Below are positions 1-9,096 of a stretch of 64,000 nucleotides of DNA, in pieces. The stretch covers positions 1,674,001 to 1,738,000 of the forward strand of contig NZ_CP050855.1 in NCBI RefSeq assembly GCF_000821185.2, given 5' to 3'. This DNA is from Serratia symbiotica (lineage in GTDB: Bacteria > Pseudomonadota > Gammaproteobacteria > Enterobacterales > Enterobacteriaceae). Made by a program: the position numbers and the translations under genes. The notes beneath the pieces were generated by a model. The model worked only from the letters and a program-made list of their open reading frames with translations. It made no database searches and was not told the DNA's origin. Positions within the stretch are counted from its first letter, which is position 1; each line of letters starts with the position of its first letter.

Positions 1-419
1 CAATTGCCCACCATTTGGCAAAAGAGGTTGATTTCTTTAGTATTGGAACAAATGATCTCACCCAATATACTCTGGCAGTCGATCGCGGCAATGAGATGAT
101 TTCTCATCTTTATAATCCGTTATCCCCGTCAGTGCTTGGCTTGATCAAACAAGTTATTGATGCATCGCACGCAGAGGGGAAATGGACGGGCATGTGCGGT
201 GAACTGGCTGGCGATGAACGTGCTACACTACTGTTATTAGGCATGGGGCTGGATGAGTTCAGTATGAGTGCGATCTCAATCCCACGCATCAAGAAAATCA
301 TTCGGAATACCAATTTTACAGATGTGCAAGCGCTGGCAGCGCAGGTCTTGGCACAGCCAACAGCACAAGACCTAATGAATTGCGTGAATATATTCATCGA
401 AGAAAAAACGCTCTGCTAA
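1..419 (+). CDS. ptsI: PTS enzyme I, C-terminal part (partial)
   Basis: This is the C-terminal ~138 codons of phosphoenolpyruvate-protein phosphotransferase, the cytoplasmic enzyme that moves phosphate from PEP to HPr at the top of the sugar PTS. The reading frame is open to the left edge (frame from base 3), so the gene starts outside the window. The visible part is the PEP-binding/dimerisation barrel: the [12 protein letters not shown] segment, the GMCGELAGD segment carrying the catalytic-loop cysteine, and the ending IEEKTLC, all nearly identical to E. coli PtsI. crr follows after 57 bases in the same direction, the usual ptsHI-crr order. There is no sign of damage in this part. Confidence 0.97.
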   Translation, partial: IAHHLAKEVDFFSIGTNDLTQYTLAVDRGNEMISHLYNPLSPSVLGLIKQVIDASHAEGKWTGMCGELAGDERATLLLLGMGLDEFSMSAISIPRIKKIIRNTNFTDVQALAAQVLAQPTAQDLMNCVNIFIEEKTLC

Positions 420-476
420 ACTTCCACAGTACTGGAACGTGGGAGCGCAGCCCAATTTAATGCTTAGGAGAATATC

Positions 477-986
477 ATGGGGTTGTTCGATAAACTGAAA
501 TCACTGGTTTCTGATGACAAGAAAGATACGGGTACTATCGAGATCATCGCCCCCCTTTCTGGCGAAATCGTCAATATTGAGGATGTGCCGGATGTCGTAT
601 TCGCTGAAAAGATCGTTGGTGATGGTATTGCCATCAAACCTTCCGGCAATAAAATGGTTGCCCCTGTTGACGGCACTATCGGCAAAATTTTCGAAACCAA
701 CCATGCTTTCTCTATCGAATCCGACAACGGTATTGAGCTGTTCGTGCATTTCGGTATCGATACCGTTGAGTTGAAAGGCGAAGGCTTTAAGCGTATTGCT
801 GAAGAAGGCCAGCATGTCAAAAAAGGTGATATCATTATCGAGTTCAACCTGCCCGTGCTGGAAGAGAAAGCCAAGTCAATCTTGACTCCAGTTGTCATCT
901 CCAACATGGACGAACTCAAAGAGCTGATTAAACTTTCTGGCAATGTTATTGCCGGCGAAACCCCGATCATCCGCATCAGAAAGTAA
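477..986 (+). CDS. crr: PTS glucose-specific enzyme IIA (EIIA-Glc)
   Basis: A cytoplasmic phosphocarrier that passes phosphate from HPr to the glucose permease and, depending on its phosphorylation, regulates adenylate cyclase and inducer exclusion. At 169 residues it equals E. coli Crr in length. Both active-site histidines are present: His76 in ETNHAF and the phosphorylated His91 in LFVHFG (numbered with Met1). The N-terminal amphipathic segment GLFDKLKSL is retained. A clear Shine-Dalgarno sequence (TAGGAG) precedes the ATG. It is the last gene of the ptsHI-crr operon. Its intrinsic terminator, which begins 11 bases after the stop, has been split by an IS4-type insertion. Confidence 0.98.
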   Translation: MGLFDKLKSLVSDDKKDTGTIEIIAPLSGEIVNIEDVPDVVFAEKIVGDGIAIKPSGNKMVAPVDGTIGKIFETNHAFSIESDNGIELFVHFGIDTVELKGEGFKRIAEEGQHVKKGDIIIEFNLPVLEEKAKSILTPVVISNMDELKELIKLSGNVIAGETPIIRIRK

Positions 987-1070
987 TTGTCAATCAGCAT
1001 AAAAAACGGCGCTTAAAAATGTAATGCCGATCAGTTAAGGATCACTTGAACGATCCTACCTCTGTGTGAA

Positions 1071-1104
1071 AATCCGTAATCTCCCTGAGATTACGGATTT
1101 TTTT
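1071..1104 (+). promoter_or_regulatory. Terminator-like hairpin before the transposase start
   Basis: A perfect 13-bp stem (aatccgtaatctc, 1071-1083, with gagattacggatt, 1087-1099) has a 3-base loop and runs into a T tract ending one base before the ATG at 1105. It looks like an intrinsic terminator and would also bury the only purine-rich ribosome-binding stretch. Such hairpins in other IS elements limit transposase expression from read-through transcripts; that role here is inferred. Confidence 0.7.
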
Positions 1105-2424
1105 ATGTTACTGAGTCAGGCGCTTGATGCCGTTCTTAAATTCTCTCCTAAAGAGTTTGCTGCACTGTCTGATTTGCTCTCACCTGAGCTTATCGATGAG
1201 TGCCTGGCTGATACCGGGGTCGTGACGCTTCGCAAGCGCCGTCTCCCCATGGAGATGATGGTCTGGGCTGTCGCCGGTATGTCCTTGTTCCGCTCATTTT
1301 CCATGAATCAGTTGGTTTCACATCTCGATATTATGCTGCCGGGTAAGCGTCCTTTTGTCGCACCCAGCGCCGTGGTACAAGCCCGTCAGCGGCTCGGGGA
1401 AGATGTGGTTAGACTGGTTTTCGAGAAAACACGCCAACTCTGGTTCGAGAAAACACCGTTATCCCACTGGAACGGTCTGACATTGATGGCTGTAGACGGC
1501 ACTCTGTGGAGAACACCGGACACGCCGGAAAATGATGCTGCTTTTGGACGAACAGCTAATGAGTATGCCCAGTCCGACTGGCCACAGCTGCGTATGGTCT
1601 GTCAGATGGAAGTGACCAGTCATCTGTTATCCGGTGTGAGCTTTGGCAGCGTGTCAGAAACCAGCGAAGTTGACCTTGCCGCTCAATTGGCCGGGCAGAC
1701 GCAGGACCACTCACTGACGATACTGGATAAAGGCTTCTATGCACTCGGGTTGCTTCACCACTGGTGGTCATCAGGAACAGAAAAACACTGGATGATCCCA
1801 CTGCGCAAAGGCGCGCAGTATCAGGTGCGCGAGAAGCTGGGTGCAGGACATGAACTGGTCGAACTCAGCTTACCCCCTCAGGCCCGTAAGAAATGGAAAG
1901 ATGCGCCTCAAACACTGACGGCGAGGTTGATAAGTAAAGAAATCAACGGAAAAACAATACAGATCCTGACGTCAATGTGCGATCCGTTACGTTACCCTAA
2001 AGCTGATATCGTTGACCTTTACGGGCAGCGTTGGGAAATCGAGCAGGGCTTCAGAGAAATGAAACAGCATCTGTTGCAAAATGAACTGACGCTGAGAAGC
2101 AGAAAGCCAGAGCTAATAAGACAGGAACTCTGGGGTGTAGTGCTGGCTTATAACCTGCTGAGGTTCATGATGGCACAGATGGCTTACAGCCTGAAAAACG
2201 TGGAGCCTTACCAGATAGGGTTTAAACAGGCTGCACTGTATCTAACAGCGCAACTGAGCATACTGCCAGCGGTGGCTCCGGGAAAGGTGCCGAAAGTGAT
2301 GAATGAAATCCTGGCGATGGCTGAAAGCTTCGTCCTGCCAGCCCGACGGCAAAGACATTATCCAAGAGCGGTAAAAAAGAAGCCGCAACGTTACCCGTTG
2401 CGGCGTCCTCAAAAGCTTAACTGA
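1105..2424 (+). CDS. IS4-family transposase
   Basis: A DDE transposase of the IS4 family, about 439 residues from the ATG at 1105. This start aligns with the N-terminus of E. coli IS4 transposase (…QALD…, then SPELIDECLADTGVVTLRKRRLP). The frame is open upstream to a GTG at 1066, but that would run through the hairpin and is less likely. Family signatures are clear: LTLMAVDGTLWRTPDTPEND (first Asp), DKGFYALGLL (second Asp), and the YREK-type segment reading QRWEIEQGFREMKQHL, with the catalytic Glu. The frame is undamaged, so the element may be active. Confidence 0.94.
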   Translation: MLLSQALDAVLKFSPKEFAALSDLLSPELIDECLADTGVVTLRKRRLPMEMMVWAVAGMSLFRSFSMNQLVSHLDIMLPGKRPFVAPSAVVQARQRLGEDVVRLVFEKTRQLWFEKTPLSHWNGLTLMAVDGTLWRTPDTPENDAAFGRTANEYAQSDWPQLRMVCQMEVTSHLLSGVSFGSVSETSEVDLAAQLAGQTQDHSLTILDKGFYALGLLHHWWSSGTEKHWMIPLRKGAQYQVREKLGAGHELVELSLPPQARKKWKDAPQTLTARLISKEINGKTIQILTSMCDPLRYPKADIVDLYGQRWEIEQGFREMKQHLLQNELTLRSRKPELIRQELWGVVLAYNLLRFMMAQMAYSLKNVEPYQIGFKQAALYLTAQLSILPAVAPGKVPKVMNEILAMAESFVLPARRQRHYPRAVKKKPQRYPLRRPQKLN

Positions 2425-2538
2425 CAAGCATTACGCTTAAAAATGCCGTTTTTTATGCCTGCAATGTAGGGGAGATTAACCAATGCCCTTGCCGATGATT
2501 ATCAGCGCTTCAGTTAAGCTACAGACCACATGCTGCGC

Positions 2539-3420
2539 TCAGTTGAACACCCCAGTGGAGATATAGCGATCGCCACGATCACAGATAATCGCCACAACCA
2601 AGCTACCAGGGTTGTCCGCCGCAATACGCAACGCGCCGGCCACCGCGCCGCCAGAACTAACACCACAAAAGATACCTTCCAGTTGCGCCAGCTGGCGCAT
2701 CTTTTGCTCGGCATCACATTGTTCAATATTCAACACCTGATCCACCAGGTCTGGTCGAAAGATGCCCGGTCGGTAGGCCGGTGTCCAGCGGCGAATACCG
2801 GGAATGTTACTGCCCTGTGCTGGCTGCAAGCCGATAATCTGCACCTGCGGATCTTGGCTTTTCAAGTAACCGCCCACGCCGGTAACGGTGCCGGTAGTAC
2901 CCATGCTGGAAACGAAATGCGTTATACGGCCTGCGGTCTGGTGCCAAATTTCCGGGCCGGTGGTGGAAAAATGGGCATATGGGTTGTCCGGGTTATTGAA
3001 TTGATCCAAGACTTTTCCTTGCCCCTGCTGCTGCATTTCCAACGCCAGATCGCGCGCGCCCTCCATGCCTTTCTCGCAACTAACCATAATCAGTTCAGCA
3101 CCGTAAGCGCGCATCGCCACCTGACGCTCCAGGCCCATGTTCTCCGGCATCAGGAGCTTTAGCCGATAGCCTTTTAGCGCAGCGATCATCGCCAACGCAA
3201 TACCGGTGTTGCCGCTGGTGGCCTCGATCAGCACATCACCAGGTTTGATCGCGTCGCGCAGTTCCGCCTGCTGGATCATCGCCAGCGCAGCGCGATCCTT
3301 CACTGAACCTGCCGGGTTATTGCCTTCCAGTTTGACCCATACTTCACTGCCGGCTGCGGCGGCCAGCCGTTGCAGTTTTACCAGAGGGGTATTCCCGATA
3401 CATTGTTCCAGCGTTGTCAC
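2539..3420 (-). CDS. cysM: Cysteine synthase B (O-acetylserine sulfhydrylase B)
   Basis: A PLP enzyme that makes cysteine, or S-sulfocysteine from thiosulfate, from O-acetylserine. The PLP lysine lies in NPAGSVKDRAAL, the substrate loop is EATSGNTGIALA, and the phosphate loop is SSMGTTGTVTGV. The start chosen is the GTG at 3420, seven bases after AGGA, giving the family N-terminus TTLEQCIGNTPLVKLQ. An ATG 27 bases upstream would add 9 residues. At 293 residues it ends in STGVFN and lacks roughly the last ten residues found in the E. coli enzyme; the core is complete. It is the last gene of the cysPTWAM group, 87 bases after cysA, with a hairpin between them. Confidence 0.93.
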   Translation of the reverse strand: MTTLEQCIGNTPLVKLQRLAAAAGSEVWVKLEGNNPAGSVKDRAALAMIQQAELRDAIKPGDVLIEATSGNTGIALAMIAALKGYRLKLLMPENMGLERQVAMRAYGAELIMVSCEKGMEGARDLALEMQQQGQGKVLDQFNNPDNPYAHFSTTGPEIWHQTAGRITHFVSSMGTTGTVTGVGGYLKSQDPQVQIIGLQPAQGSNIPGIRRWTPAYRPGIFRPDLVDQVLNIEQCDAEQKMRQLAQLEGIFCGVSSGGAVAGALRIAADNPGSLVVAIICDRGDRYISTGVFN

Positions 3421-3452
3421 AATCTTGTCCTGTGTGTTGAGGTACATAATGT

Positions 3453-3478
3453 AAAAAGGCAACCCCAGGATTGCCTTT
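3453..3478 (-). terminator. Hairpin between cysA and cysM
   Basis: Read on the minus strand, AAAGGCAATCC, a short loop and GGTTGCCTTTTT form a stem of about 8-10 bp ending in a T run. It would terminate part of the transcripts leaving cysA, which would set cysM expression lower than that of the transporter genes or require a separate start. Partial termination is an inference from position. Confidence 0.6.
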
Positions 3479-3507
3479 AAAATGAAATTTATTAACCGTT
3501 AAAGCTA

Positions 3508-4596
3508 TCAGGCGCTTTTGGCCAACGCAATAGGTTGCAGCAATTGATCGCCAGCATACAGGCGCGCATTGAGGCTACCAACGTAATAACGGCCACCGCG
3601 CACAGGCGTTGCATCACCTTCCGGCAACACCACGTTGAGCAACCCCTGATGCCAACCGATCGGTTGCACGGTCAGTTGCCAAAAGTGCCCCCGAGGACTC
3701 GCTTCCAACACCTGCACTGGCAGCGGGCAACGCTCAGTGCTCTCGCTAGCCACTTCTATTTCCCACGGACGCAGGAACAAATCAACGCTGCCCTGATACA
3801 CCGGCTGGAACAACAACGGCCACTGGTACGCACCAACGAACAACTGTGAACCCCGGATTTCACCACTAAAGCGGTTCACTTCACCGATAAACTCCAATAC
3901 GAAGCGACTCGCCGGTGCCCGTATAACCGCTTCTGGCAAACCAACCTGTTCAATATTGCCCTGGCTCATCACCACGATGCGGTCAGCCACTTCCATCGCC
4001 TCTTCCTGATCGTGAGTTACAAACACGCTGGTGAACTTCAACTCTTCATGCAACTGACGCAACCAGCGACGCAATTCTTTGCGCACCTGCGCATCCAGCG
4101 CGCCAAAAGGCTCATCGAGTAGCAGGATCTGTGGCTCCACCGCCAAGGCACGCGCCAGCGCCACGCGCTGTTTCTGGCCACCGGACAACTGCGATGGATA
4201 GCGGTTAGTCAAGTGGCTCAACTGAACCATCTCCAGCAATTGGGTGACTTTCTGTTTGATCGCCGCCGCACTCTGGCGTTTACGACGCGGCAACACGCTG
4301 AAACCAAAGGCGATGTTATCGAACACCGTCATATGGCGGAACAAGGCGTAGTGCTGGAATACAAAGCCCACGCGGCGATCGCGCGCATGCATATAGCTAA
4401 CATCGGTACCGTGGAAGCCCAGCTTACCGCTACTTTGGCTCTCCAGCCCGGCAATAATGCGCAGCAACGTGGTTTTACCGGAACCCGATGGCCCTAGCAA
4501 CGCCACCATCTCGCCGGAAAGAATATCGAGCGAGATATCATTCAATACCTTGGTACGGCCAAAGGATTTGTTAATGCCGTTAATCTCAATGCTCAT
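3508..4596 (-). CDS. cysA: Sulfate/thiosulfate ABC transporter ATP-binding protein
   Basis: The ATPase subunit that powers CysT/CysW-mediated uptake of sulfate and thiosulfate at the inner face of the cytoplasmic membrane. It has 362 residues. Walker A is GPSGSGKT (35-42), the ABC signature is LSGGQ (137-141), and Walker B is LLLDEP (158-163), followed by the H-loop in [16 protein letters not shown]-terminal TOBE-type regulatory domain fills the last ~120 residues. The ATG overlaps the end of cysW by 11 bases, indicating translational coupling. Confidence 0.97.
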   Translation of the reverse strand: MSIEINGINKSFGRTKVLNDISLDILSGEMVALLGPSGSGKTTLLRIIAGLESQSSGKLGFHGTDVSYMHARDRRVGFVFQHYALFRHMTVFDNIAFGFSVLPRRKRQSAAAIKQKVTQLLEMVQLSHLTNRYPSQLSGGQKQRVALARALAVEPQILLLDEPFGALDAQVRKELRRWLRQLHEELKFTSVFVTHDQEEAMEVADRIVVMSQGNIEQVGLPEAVIRAPASRFVLEFIGEVNRFSGEIRGSQLFVGAYQWPLLFQPVYQGSVDLFLRPWEIEVASESTERCPLPVQVLEASPRGHFWQLTVQPIGWHQGLLNVVLPEGDATPVRGGRYYVGSLNARLYAGDQLLQPIALAKSA

Positions 4597-5461
4597 GATT
4601 CGCCTCCCGTTCGAACCGTGCGTTCTGGCGTTCCAAACGCCATTGCAAAGCGCTTTTCAAAAACAGGGTCACTATCGCCATCAAGGTCAGCAACGCGGCA
4701 GCAGTATAAGAGCCTACGGCGTTGTAATCCTGTTGTAGCAGTTCAACCTGTAGTGGCAAGCTATAGGTTTCACCACGAATTGAACCGGATACCACCGAGA
4801 CTGCACCAAACTCACCGATGGCGCGCGCATTGGTCAGCACCACACCATACAGCAGCGCCCAGCGAATGTTAGGCAGCGTGACGCGCCAGAACATCTGCCA
4901 GCCAGATGCACCCAGCATTATGGCGGCCTCGTCTTCCTGGCTACCCTGGCTGAGCATCATCGGCACCAGTTCGCGTACCACAAATGGGCAGGTGACGAAG
5001 ATCGTCACCAACACCATGCCCGGCCAAGAGAACATAATCTGGATGCTATGCGTATTCAGCCAACCGCCTAGCAGGCCGTTGCTGCCGTAAAACAGCAGGT
5101 AAATCAGCCCCGCCACCACTGGCGATACGGCTAACGGGATATCGATCAGGGTCAGCAACAACTGGCGTCCTGGAAAGGTAAAACGTGTCACCAACCACGC
5201 CAGCAGTGTGCCAAAAATCAGGTTGCACGGCACAGTGAACAACGCGATCACAACCGTGAGCCAAATGGCGTGCAACATGTCTGGATCGATCAGGTTGCTC
5301 CATATCACGCCGATACCCTTGGAGAAAACCTCGGCAAAAATCGATACCATGGGCACCACCAGCAGTAACACCGAGAACAGCATACCGATGGCGATCAGCG
5401 ACCATTTGGCCCAGTTGATACTGGGACGCTCGACAGCGTTGAAAGCGGAAATATCAGCCAC
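4586..5461 (-). CDS. cysW: Sulfate/thiosulfate ABC transporter permease CysW
   Basis: An inner-membrane permease that pairs with CysT. I chose the GTG at 5461 because it gives 291 residues, the E. coli length, has a G-rich Shine-Dalgarno (GGGGGA) just upstream, and overlaps the cysT stop by 8 bases. A TTG start at 5485 is possible but would add eight unconserved residues. About six membrane segments are visible. The EAA coupling motif, [20 protein letters not shown], binds CysA. The SINWAKW N-terminal stretch and the [14 protein letters not shown] segment match the family closely. Confidence 0.95.
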   Translation of the reverse strand: MADISAFNAVERPSINWAKWSLIAIGMLFSVLLLVVPMVSIFAEVFSKGIGVIWSNLIDPDMLHAIWLTVVIALFTVPCNLIFGTLLAWLVTRFTFPGRQLLLTLIDIPLAVSPVVAGLIYLLFYGSNGLLGGWLNTHSIQIMFSWPGMVLVTIFVTCPFVVRELVPMMLSQGSQEDEAAIMLGASGWQMFWRVTLPNIRWALLYGVVLTNARAIGEFGAVSVVSGSIRGETYSLPLQVELLQQDYNAVGSYTAAALLTLMAIVTLFLKSALQWRLERQNARFEREANHEH

Positions 5462-6293
5462 CAGTTCCCCCGATGCGTTGACCAAAACGGCTTTGCAAAA
5501 CGTTAATGCTAAACAGCAACAACAGCGACACTGCCAAGATCACCGAAGCGATAGCACTGGCTGCCGGGTAGTCGAACTCTTGCAGGCGCACAAAAATCAT
5601 CAGCGAGGCTACTTCCGTCTTCCAAGCGATGTTGCCAGCAATAAAAATCACTGCACCAAATTCCCCCAGGCTGCGGGTGAAGGAGATAGCTGTGCCAGCC
5701 AGCAATGCCGGGGCCATTTCCGGCAGCACCACACGGCGGAAGCTCTGCCAACGGGTAGCCCCCAAAGTTTCGGCCGCTTCCTCATATTCCGCCCCCAGCT
5801 CTTCCAGAATCGGCTGAACGGTGCGCACCACAAACGGCAGGCTGGTGAACGCCATCGCCACCGCTATACCCAACCAGGTAAAGCTGACCTTGATATCGAA
5901 ATGCGCCAACCATTGACCATACCAGCCGGAGGTGGAGAATAGCCCGGCCAGCGTCAAACCGGCCACCGCCGTTGGTAACGCAAACGGCAGATCGATCAAA
6001 CCATCCAGCAGTGAACGGCCAGGAAAACGATAGCGAGTCAGTATCCAGGCCATCAGCATGCCGAACAGCGCGTTGAACAGGCTGGCAACACCCGCCGCCA
6101 GCAGTGTCACCTGATACGCTGCCACCACCTGAGGATTGGAAATCACCGCCCAATACTGCGCCAGGCTCATCTGCGCCAACTGCATCACCAGCGCGCTGAG
6201 CGGCAGCAACAGGATCAGGCAGGTGTAAAATAGGCTACTTCCGAGGCTAAGACCAAATCCAGGCAGAACCCGCTTCCCGGACCATGACAACAT
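5454..6293 (-). CDS. cysT: Sulfate/thiosulfate ABC transporter permease CysT (CysU)
   Basis: The other permease half of the importer, 279 residues, with about six transmembrane helices. The EAA loop is EYEEAAETLGATRWQSFRRV, and the RSLGEFGAVIFIAGN segment is typical of CysT. Its ATG lies immediately after the cysP stop with no spacer, and its stop lies inside the cysW start region, so the four transport genes read as one operon. The first ~15 residues carry the usual basic start before the first helix. Confidence 0.96.
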   Translation of the reverse strand: MLSWSGKRVLPGFGLSLGSSLFYTCLILLLPLSALVMQLAQMSLAQYWAVISNPQVVAAYQVTLLAAGVASLFNALFGMLMAWILTRYRFPGRSLLDGLIDLPFALPTAVAGLTLAGLFSTSGWYGQWLAHFDIKVSFTWLGIAVAMAFTSLPFVVRTVQPILEELGAEYEEAAETLGATRWQSFRRVVLPEMAPALLAGTAISFTRSLGEFGAVIFIAGNIAWKTEVASLMIFVRLQEFDYPAASAIASVILAVSLLLLFSINVLQSRFGQRIGGTGG

Positions 6294-7316
6294 TTACTTA
6301 TGTCCTGCCGCTAATAGCTGATCCAGCTCGCCGCCGGTGGAAAAATGGGTTTTCATTACTTGAGGCCAGCCACCAAATTGATCTTCCACCCGAAACAGCC
6401 GTGTGTCCGGGAACTGTCCCTTCACCGCTGCCATCGCTGTTGGATCATAGACGCGATAATAGAAGCGAGTGATCACCTGCTGCGCCGCTGGGCTGTAGAG
6501 GTAATGCAGATAATCCTTGGCGACCTGCATATTGCCATTTCTCTCAACATTTTTATCCACCCAAGCCACTGGGAACTCCGCCAGAATATCCACGGGTGGC
6601 ACCATCACATCATATTTGTCTGCACCGTACTGCTGGCGAATGTTGTTTACTTCCGACTCAAAGCTGATCAGCACATCACCCAGGCCACGTTCAACAAAAG
6701 TGGTGGTCGCGCCACGACCACCAGTGTCGAACACCACCACATTTTTCAGCAGACGAGTCATAAAGGCACGGGTCTCGGCCTGATTGTTACCATCAGCCTG
6801 GCTAGCAGCACCCCAAGCGGCCAGATAGGTGTAACGGCCATTACCGGAAGTTTTTGGATTTGGGAACACCAGCTTCACATCGTCACGCACCAGATCGTGC
6901 CAAGTGTGGATGCCTTTCGGGTTGCCCTTGCGCACCAAGAACGCCATGGTGGAATAGAATGGCGAACTGTTGTTGGGTAAGCGGGACTGCCAACCAGCCG
7001 GGATCAGTTGACCACGGTCATGCAGGATCTGCACATCGGTCACCTGATTATAGGTCACCACGTCCGCACGCAACCCTTGCAGGATCGCCAGCGCCTGCTT
7101 GGAGGAACCAGCGTGGGACTGCTTAATCGTCAGTTTGTCATGCGGATGCTGCTGGTTCCATTGCTGTTCAAAGCCGCTGTTCAGCGCGGTAAACAACTCA
7201 CGGGAAATGTCATAAGAGCTGTTCAGCAATTCCGCTGCCGACGCAGCACCGCTGGCTAACAGCGCGGCAGCCAGCCATCCTTTCAGCACGATATTTTTTA
7301 CCGCAGTTTGTTTCAT
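6294..7316 (-). CDS. cysP: Periplasmic thiosulfate/sulfate-binding protein
   Basis: The periplasmic receptor that delivers thiosulfate or sulfate to CysTW. It has 340 residues and a Sec signal peptide: basic start, hydrophobic core [10 protein letters not shown], and probable cleavage in ASA-AEL near residue 27. The mature part follows E. coli CysP closely ([46 protein letters not shown]). It is the first gene of cysPTWAM. The operon is expected to be under CysB control, as in other enterobacteria, although I could not fix the CysB sites in the ~340 bases upstream. Confidence 0.97.
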   Translation of the reverse strand: MKQTAVKNIVLKGWLAAALLASGAASAAELLNSSYDISRELFTALNSGFEQQWNQQHPHDKLTIKQSHAGSSKQALAILQGLRADVVTYNQVTDVQILHDRGQLIPAGWQSRLPNNSSPFYSTMAFLVRKGNPKGIHTWHDLVRDDVKLVFPNPKTSGNGRYTYLAAWGAASQADGNNQAETRAFMTRLLKNVVVFDTGGRGATTTFVERGLGDVLISFESEVNNIRQQYGADKYDVMVPPVDILAEFPVAWVDKNVERNGNMQVAKDYLHYLYSPAAQQVITRFYYRVYDPTAMAAVKGQFPDTRLFRVEDQFGGWPQVMKTHFSTGGELDQLLAAGHK

Positions 7317-7660
7317 TATGCACCTTAGCTCGCTGAGTCAATTTATCCGGCTTTCATCTTAATGGAGTCAGTGTATTTATAACTCACTGCAGAGCTGTAA
7401 CGCTTTTATATACCGTTTAGTGATTTTCAAGCATAAAATGCTATAAGGCAGGCGAGAAGCAGGTTTTCTGGGGGTGAATTTGTCACTGTCTATGGCGGGG
7501 ATGATGTCTCACCAGCAACCAGCCCCCCCTTCCTAAAGCTAAGGTAGTGAGCGGTGACCTACCATCCACGCTTAGCATTGATAAAGCCAGTTTTTTGTAG
7601 GCGGTGTTATGCCTATCATTATTGGGTTCCTTCTGGCTAAGGAGTTCAGCGAGATTTCAT
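7317..7660. other. Intergenic region, likely cysP promoter
   Basis: A 344-base stretch between cysP and yfeY (both minus). It is AT-rich close to cysP, with several TATA-like hexamers on the minus strand around 7370-7440, which is where a CysB-dependent promoter would be expected. I see no gene, no convincing -35/-10 pair and no terminator for yfeY. In E. coli several genes (ucpA, murQ and others) lie between these two; none are left here. Confidence 0.4.
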
Positions 7661-8248
7661 TCAGACCTGTGGGTTAGCATGCCAGATAATCTTGCTGATG
7701 GCCCAGTTTTTCAGCGTGTCGTCCGGCGGGATGATCTCCTGCGAACCGGCCCATTTGCCGCTGAAAATGTAGGTGACATACTTGCTTTGCTCCGCTATAC
7801 ACGCCACCTTGCCAGCGTCTTCGTCGGTAGCAAGTTTACAGGCACCGAACGCCTTGCTGTACATATTGCTAAACGGCGTGCCAAGCTTGCTGCCCCATAC
7901 GGTCACCACATTTTGATCCATGATCTCCACCTGCTGCACCCGGCCCTTGGGTTGACCAATAATCACCAGCTTCACTTTATCGCCGGACAGTGCCTGATAA
8001 TAGGCAACGACCTGGCCATTGCGGGTCGCCATGCCGCCGCGTAGGCGATAGTTGCCGCCCAACCCAGCATTGATGGCGCTTTGCAACATTGGCGTGCTGG
8101 CGTTGAGATCGCCAACGCCCTTGGCGCTGACTTCAAGGTTGCTGCCCAACCCGTTGAACGGCCATCGGCTGGGCCAGGAAAAATTGGATAGGGCCGAACA
8201 GCCAGTGAGTAGCAGCGGCAACCCTAATAATAGTGGGCGAATATTCAT
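7661..8248 (-). CDS. yfeY: YfeY-type (DUF1131) outer-membrane lipoprotein
   Basis: A lipoprotein of the DUF1131 family, which in E. coli belongs to the sigma-E regulon; its molecular role is unknown. From the ATG at 8248 (AAAGAG Shine-Dalgarno seven bases before) it has 195 residues. The signal is short and hydrophobic and ends in the lipobox LLTGC, with the acylated Cys at residue 17. The next residue is Ser, compatible with outer-membrane sorting. The conserved body contains GKWAGSQEIIPPDD. It lies 73 bases after ypeA in the same direction, as in E. coli, where yfeX, yfeY, ypeA and amiA are neighbours. Confidence 0.88.
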   Translation of the reverse strand: MNIRPLLLGLPLLLTGCSALSNFSWPSRWPFNGLGSNLEVSAKGVGDLNASTPMLQSAINAGLGGNYRLRGGMATRNGQVVAYYQALSGDKVKLVIIGQPKGRVQQVEIMDQNVVTVWGSKLGTPFSNMYSKAFGACKLATDEDAGKVACIAEQSKYVTYIFSGKWAGSQEIIPPDDTLKNWAISKIIWHANPQV

Positions 8249-8321
8249 CTTATTACTCTTTAACCTCAATGGTATAGGTTACGAGGAGCGCCCTGCCGCA
8301 ATTCGCTGCCTGGGGCGCAAC

Positions 8322-8747
8322 TCAGTATTCTTGATCTTCGATCAGTCGCTTACCCAGGCTGGCAATGTCCTGAAGCTCGTAACCGAGCTTTTCGTACATA
8401 TCGACCACGCTGTCATTGTCTTCACTTACCATCAGTTGGATCTTTGGGCAACCACAGGCGATCAGCTTCTTTTCCAGACGGCTAATCAATGCGTTGGCAA
8501 TACCACGCCCACGGTAATCAGGATGTACTCCCAGATAATAGGCCGAACCACGGTGGCCATCGTACCCCCCCATCACTGAACCCACCACCTCGCCACCCAC
8601 TTCCGCCACCAAGAACAGATCAGCATCGTGATTCAGCTTACGCTCAATATCCATCTCCGGATCGTTCCATGGCCGCAGCAGATCGCACCGCTCCCACAGG
8701 GTGATGACCTCTTCAAAATCGTCTTGTCGAAATACGCGAATTTCCAT
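8322..8747 (-). CDS. ypeA: GNAT-family acetyltransferase YpeA
   Basis: A 141-residue cytoplasmic N-acetyltransferase, the same length as E. coli YpeA and highly similar from [22 protein letters not shown] onward. The acetyl-CoA loop is the usual R/Q-x-x-G-x-G/A form (YRGRGIA) after beta-strand 4 (YYLGVHP). The substrate is not established for the family. It is probably co-transcribed with yfeY. The amiA gene that normally follows on the other side, towards hemF, is absent and replaced by a dispersed repeat. Confidence 0.93.
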   Translation of the reverse strand: MEIRVFRQDDFEEVITLWERCDLLRPWNDPEMDIERKLNHDADLFLVAEVGGEVVGSVMGGYDGHRGSAYYLGVHPDYRGRGIANALISRLEKKLIACGCPKIQLMVSEDNDSVVDMYEKLGYELQDIASLGKRLIEDQEY

Positions 8748-8898
8748 CGATGTTGGCCGCTGTTAATTAAGGTGTTTATCTGATTATCGTGGGATTATTG
8801 GCATACGCAATACCAAACTGCAATTTCCCCCGCTATTTGGCCGTCCTGAAACGCTTCAATCATTACTCCAGCACACGGGTGCTGCCGCCAGCGGCGAA

Positions 8899-9049
8899 TA
8901 AGAGCCTATCCCAGTAAACGTGTATTGTGGCAGCCCGTTTGCACAGGGACAGCACGCAACTACCGCAGCGTACACGGAGTACGTGAGGAGGGTGAGCATG
9001 GCCCAGGGCCAAAATGGTAAATAAAATAGTCTAATGAGAAAGGTTCTAA
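8899..9049 (+). repeat. ~150-bp MITE-like dispersed repeat, copy A
   Basis: It starts taagagcctatcccagtaaa and ends near ctaatgagaaaggttcta. The two ends are inverted relative to each other (consensus TAAGAACCTATCCCATTAGG). The interior shares blocks with copies B to E: acagcacgcaac, ggagtacgtgaggagggtgagca and aaaatggtaaataaaatag. It has no coding capacity. It fills the space where amiA would be expected, directly upstream of hemF. Confidence 0.85.
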
Positions 9050-9096
9050 GGGTATACTCTGTGCCTTGTTTAGTTAAGCGCTATGAATAATCCCAG

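Larger units (their letters stand above)
1022..2433 (+). mobile_element. Intact IS4-family insertion sequence (1412 bp)
   Basis: The ends are 18-bp imperfect inverted repeats: TAATGCCGATCAGTTAAG at 1022-1039 and its partner at 2416-2433, which reads TAATGCTTGTCAGTTAAG on the minus strand (15 of 18 match). A perfect 12-bp direct repeat, cgcttaaaaatg, flanks it (1010-1021 and 2434-2445), as expected for IS4-type target duplication. It holds one full-length transposase gene. The left end matches the IS4 terminus as I remember it. Intact ends, duplication and open frame suggest a recent insertion. Confidence 0.93.
997..2458 (+). terminator. crr intrinsic terminator, split by IS insertion
   Basis: The left arm gcataaaaaacggc (997-1010) and the right arm gccgttttttatgc (2445-2458) are perfect 14-base reverse complements. 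Without the insertion they would enclose the loop gcttaaaaat, giving a classical bidirectional-type terminator directly after crr. The insertion with its 12-bp target duplication now separates the arms by about 1.4 kb, so the hairpin cannot work as a terminator in this allele. Confidence 0.85.

Noticed and set aside
1066..1104. GTG at 1066 as the transposase start
   Set aside because: It would place a 13-bp perfect hairpin and T tract inside the coding region, and the extra residues do not align with IS4 transposases.
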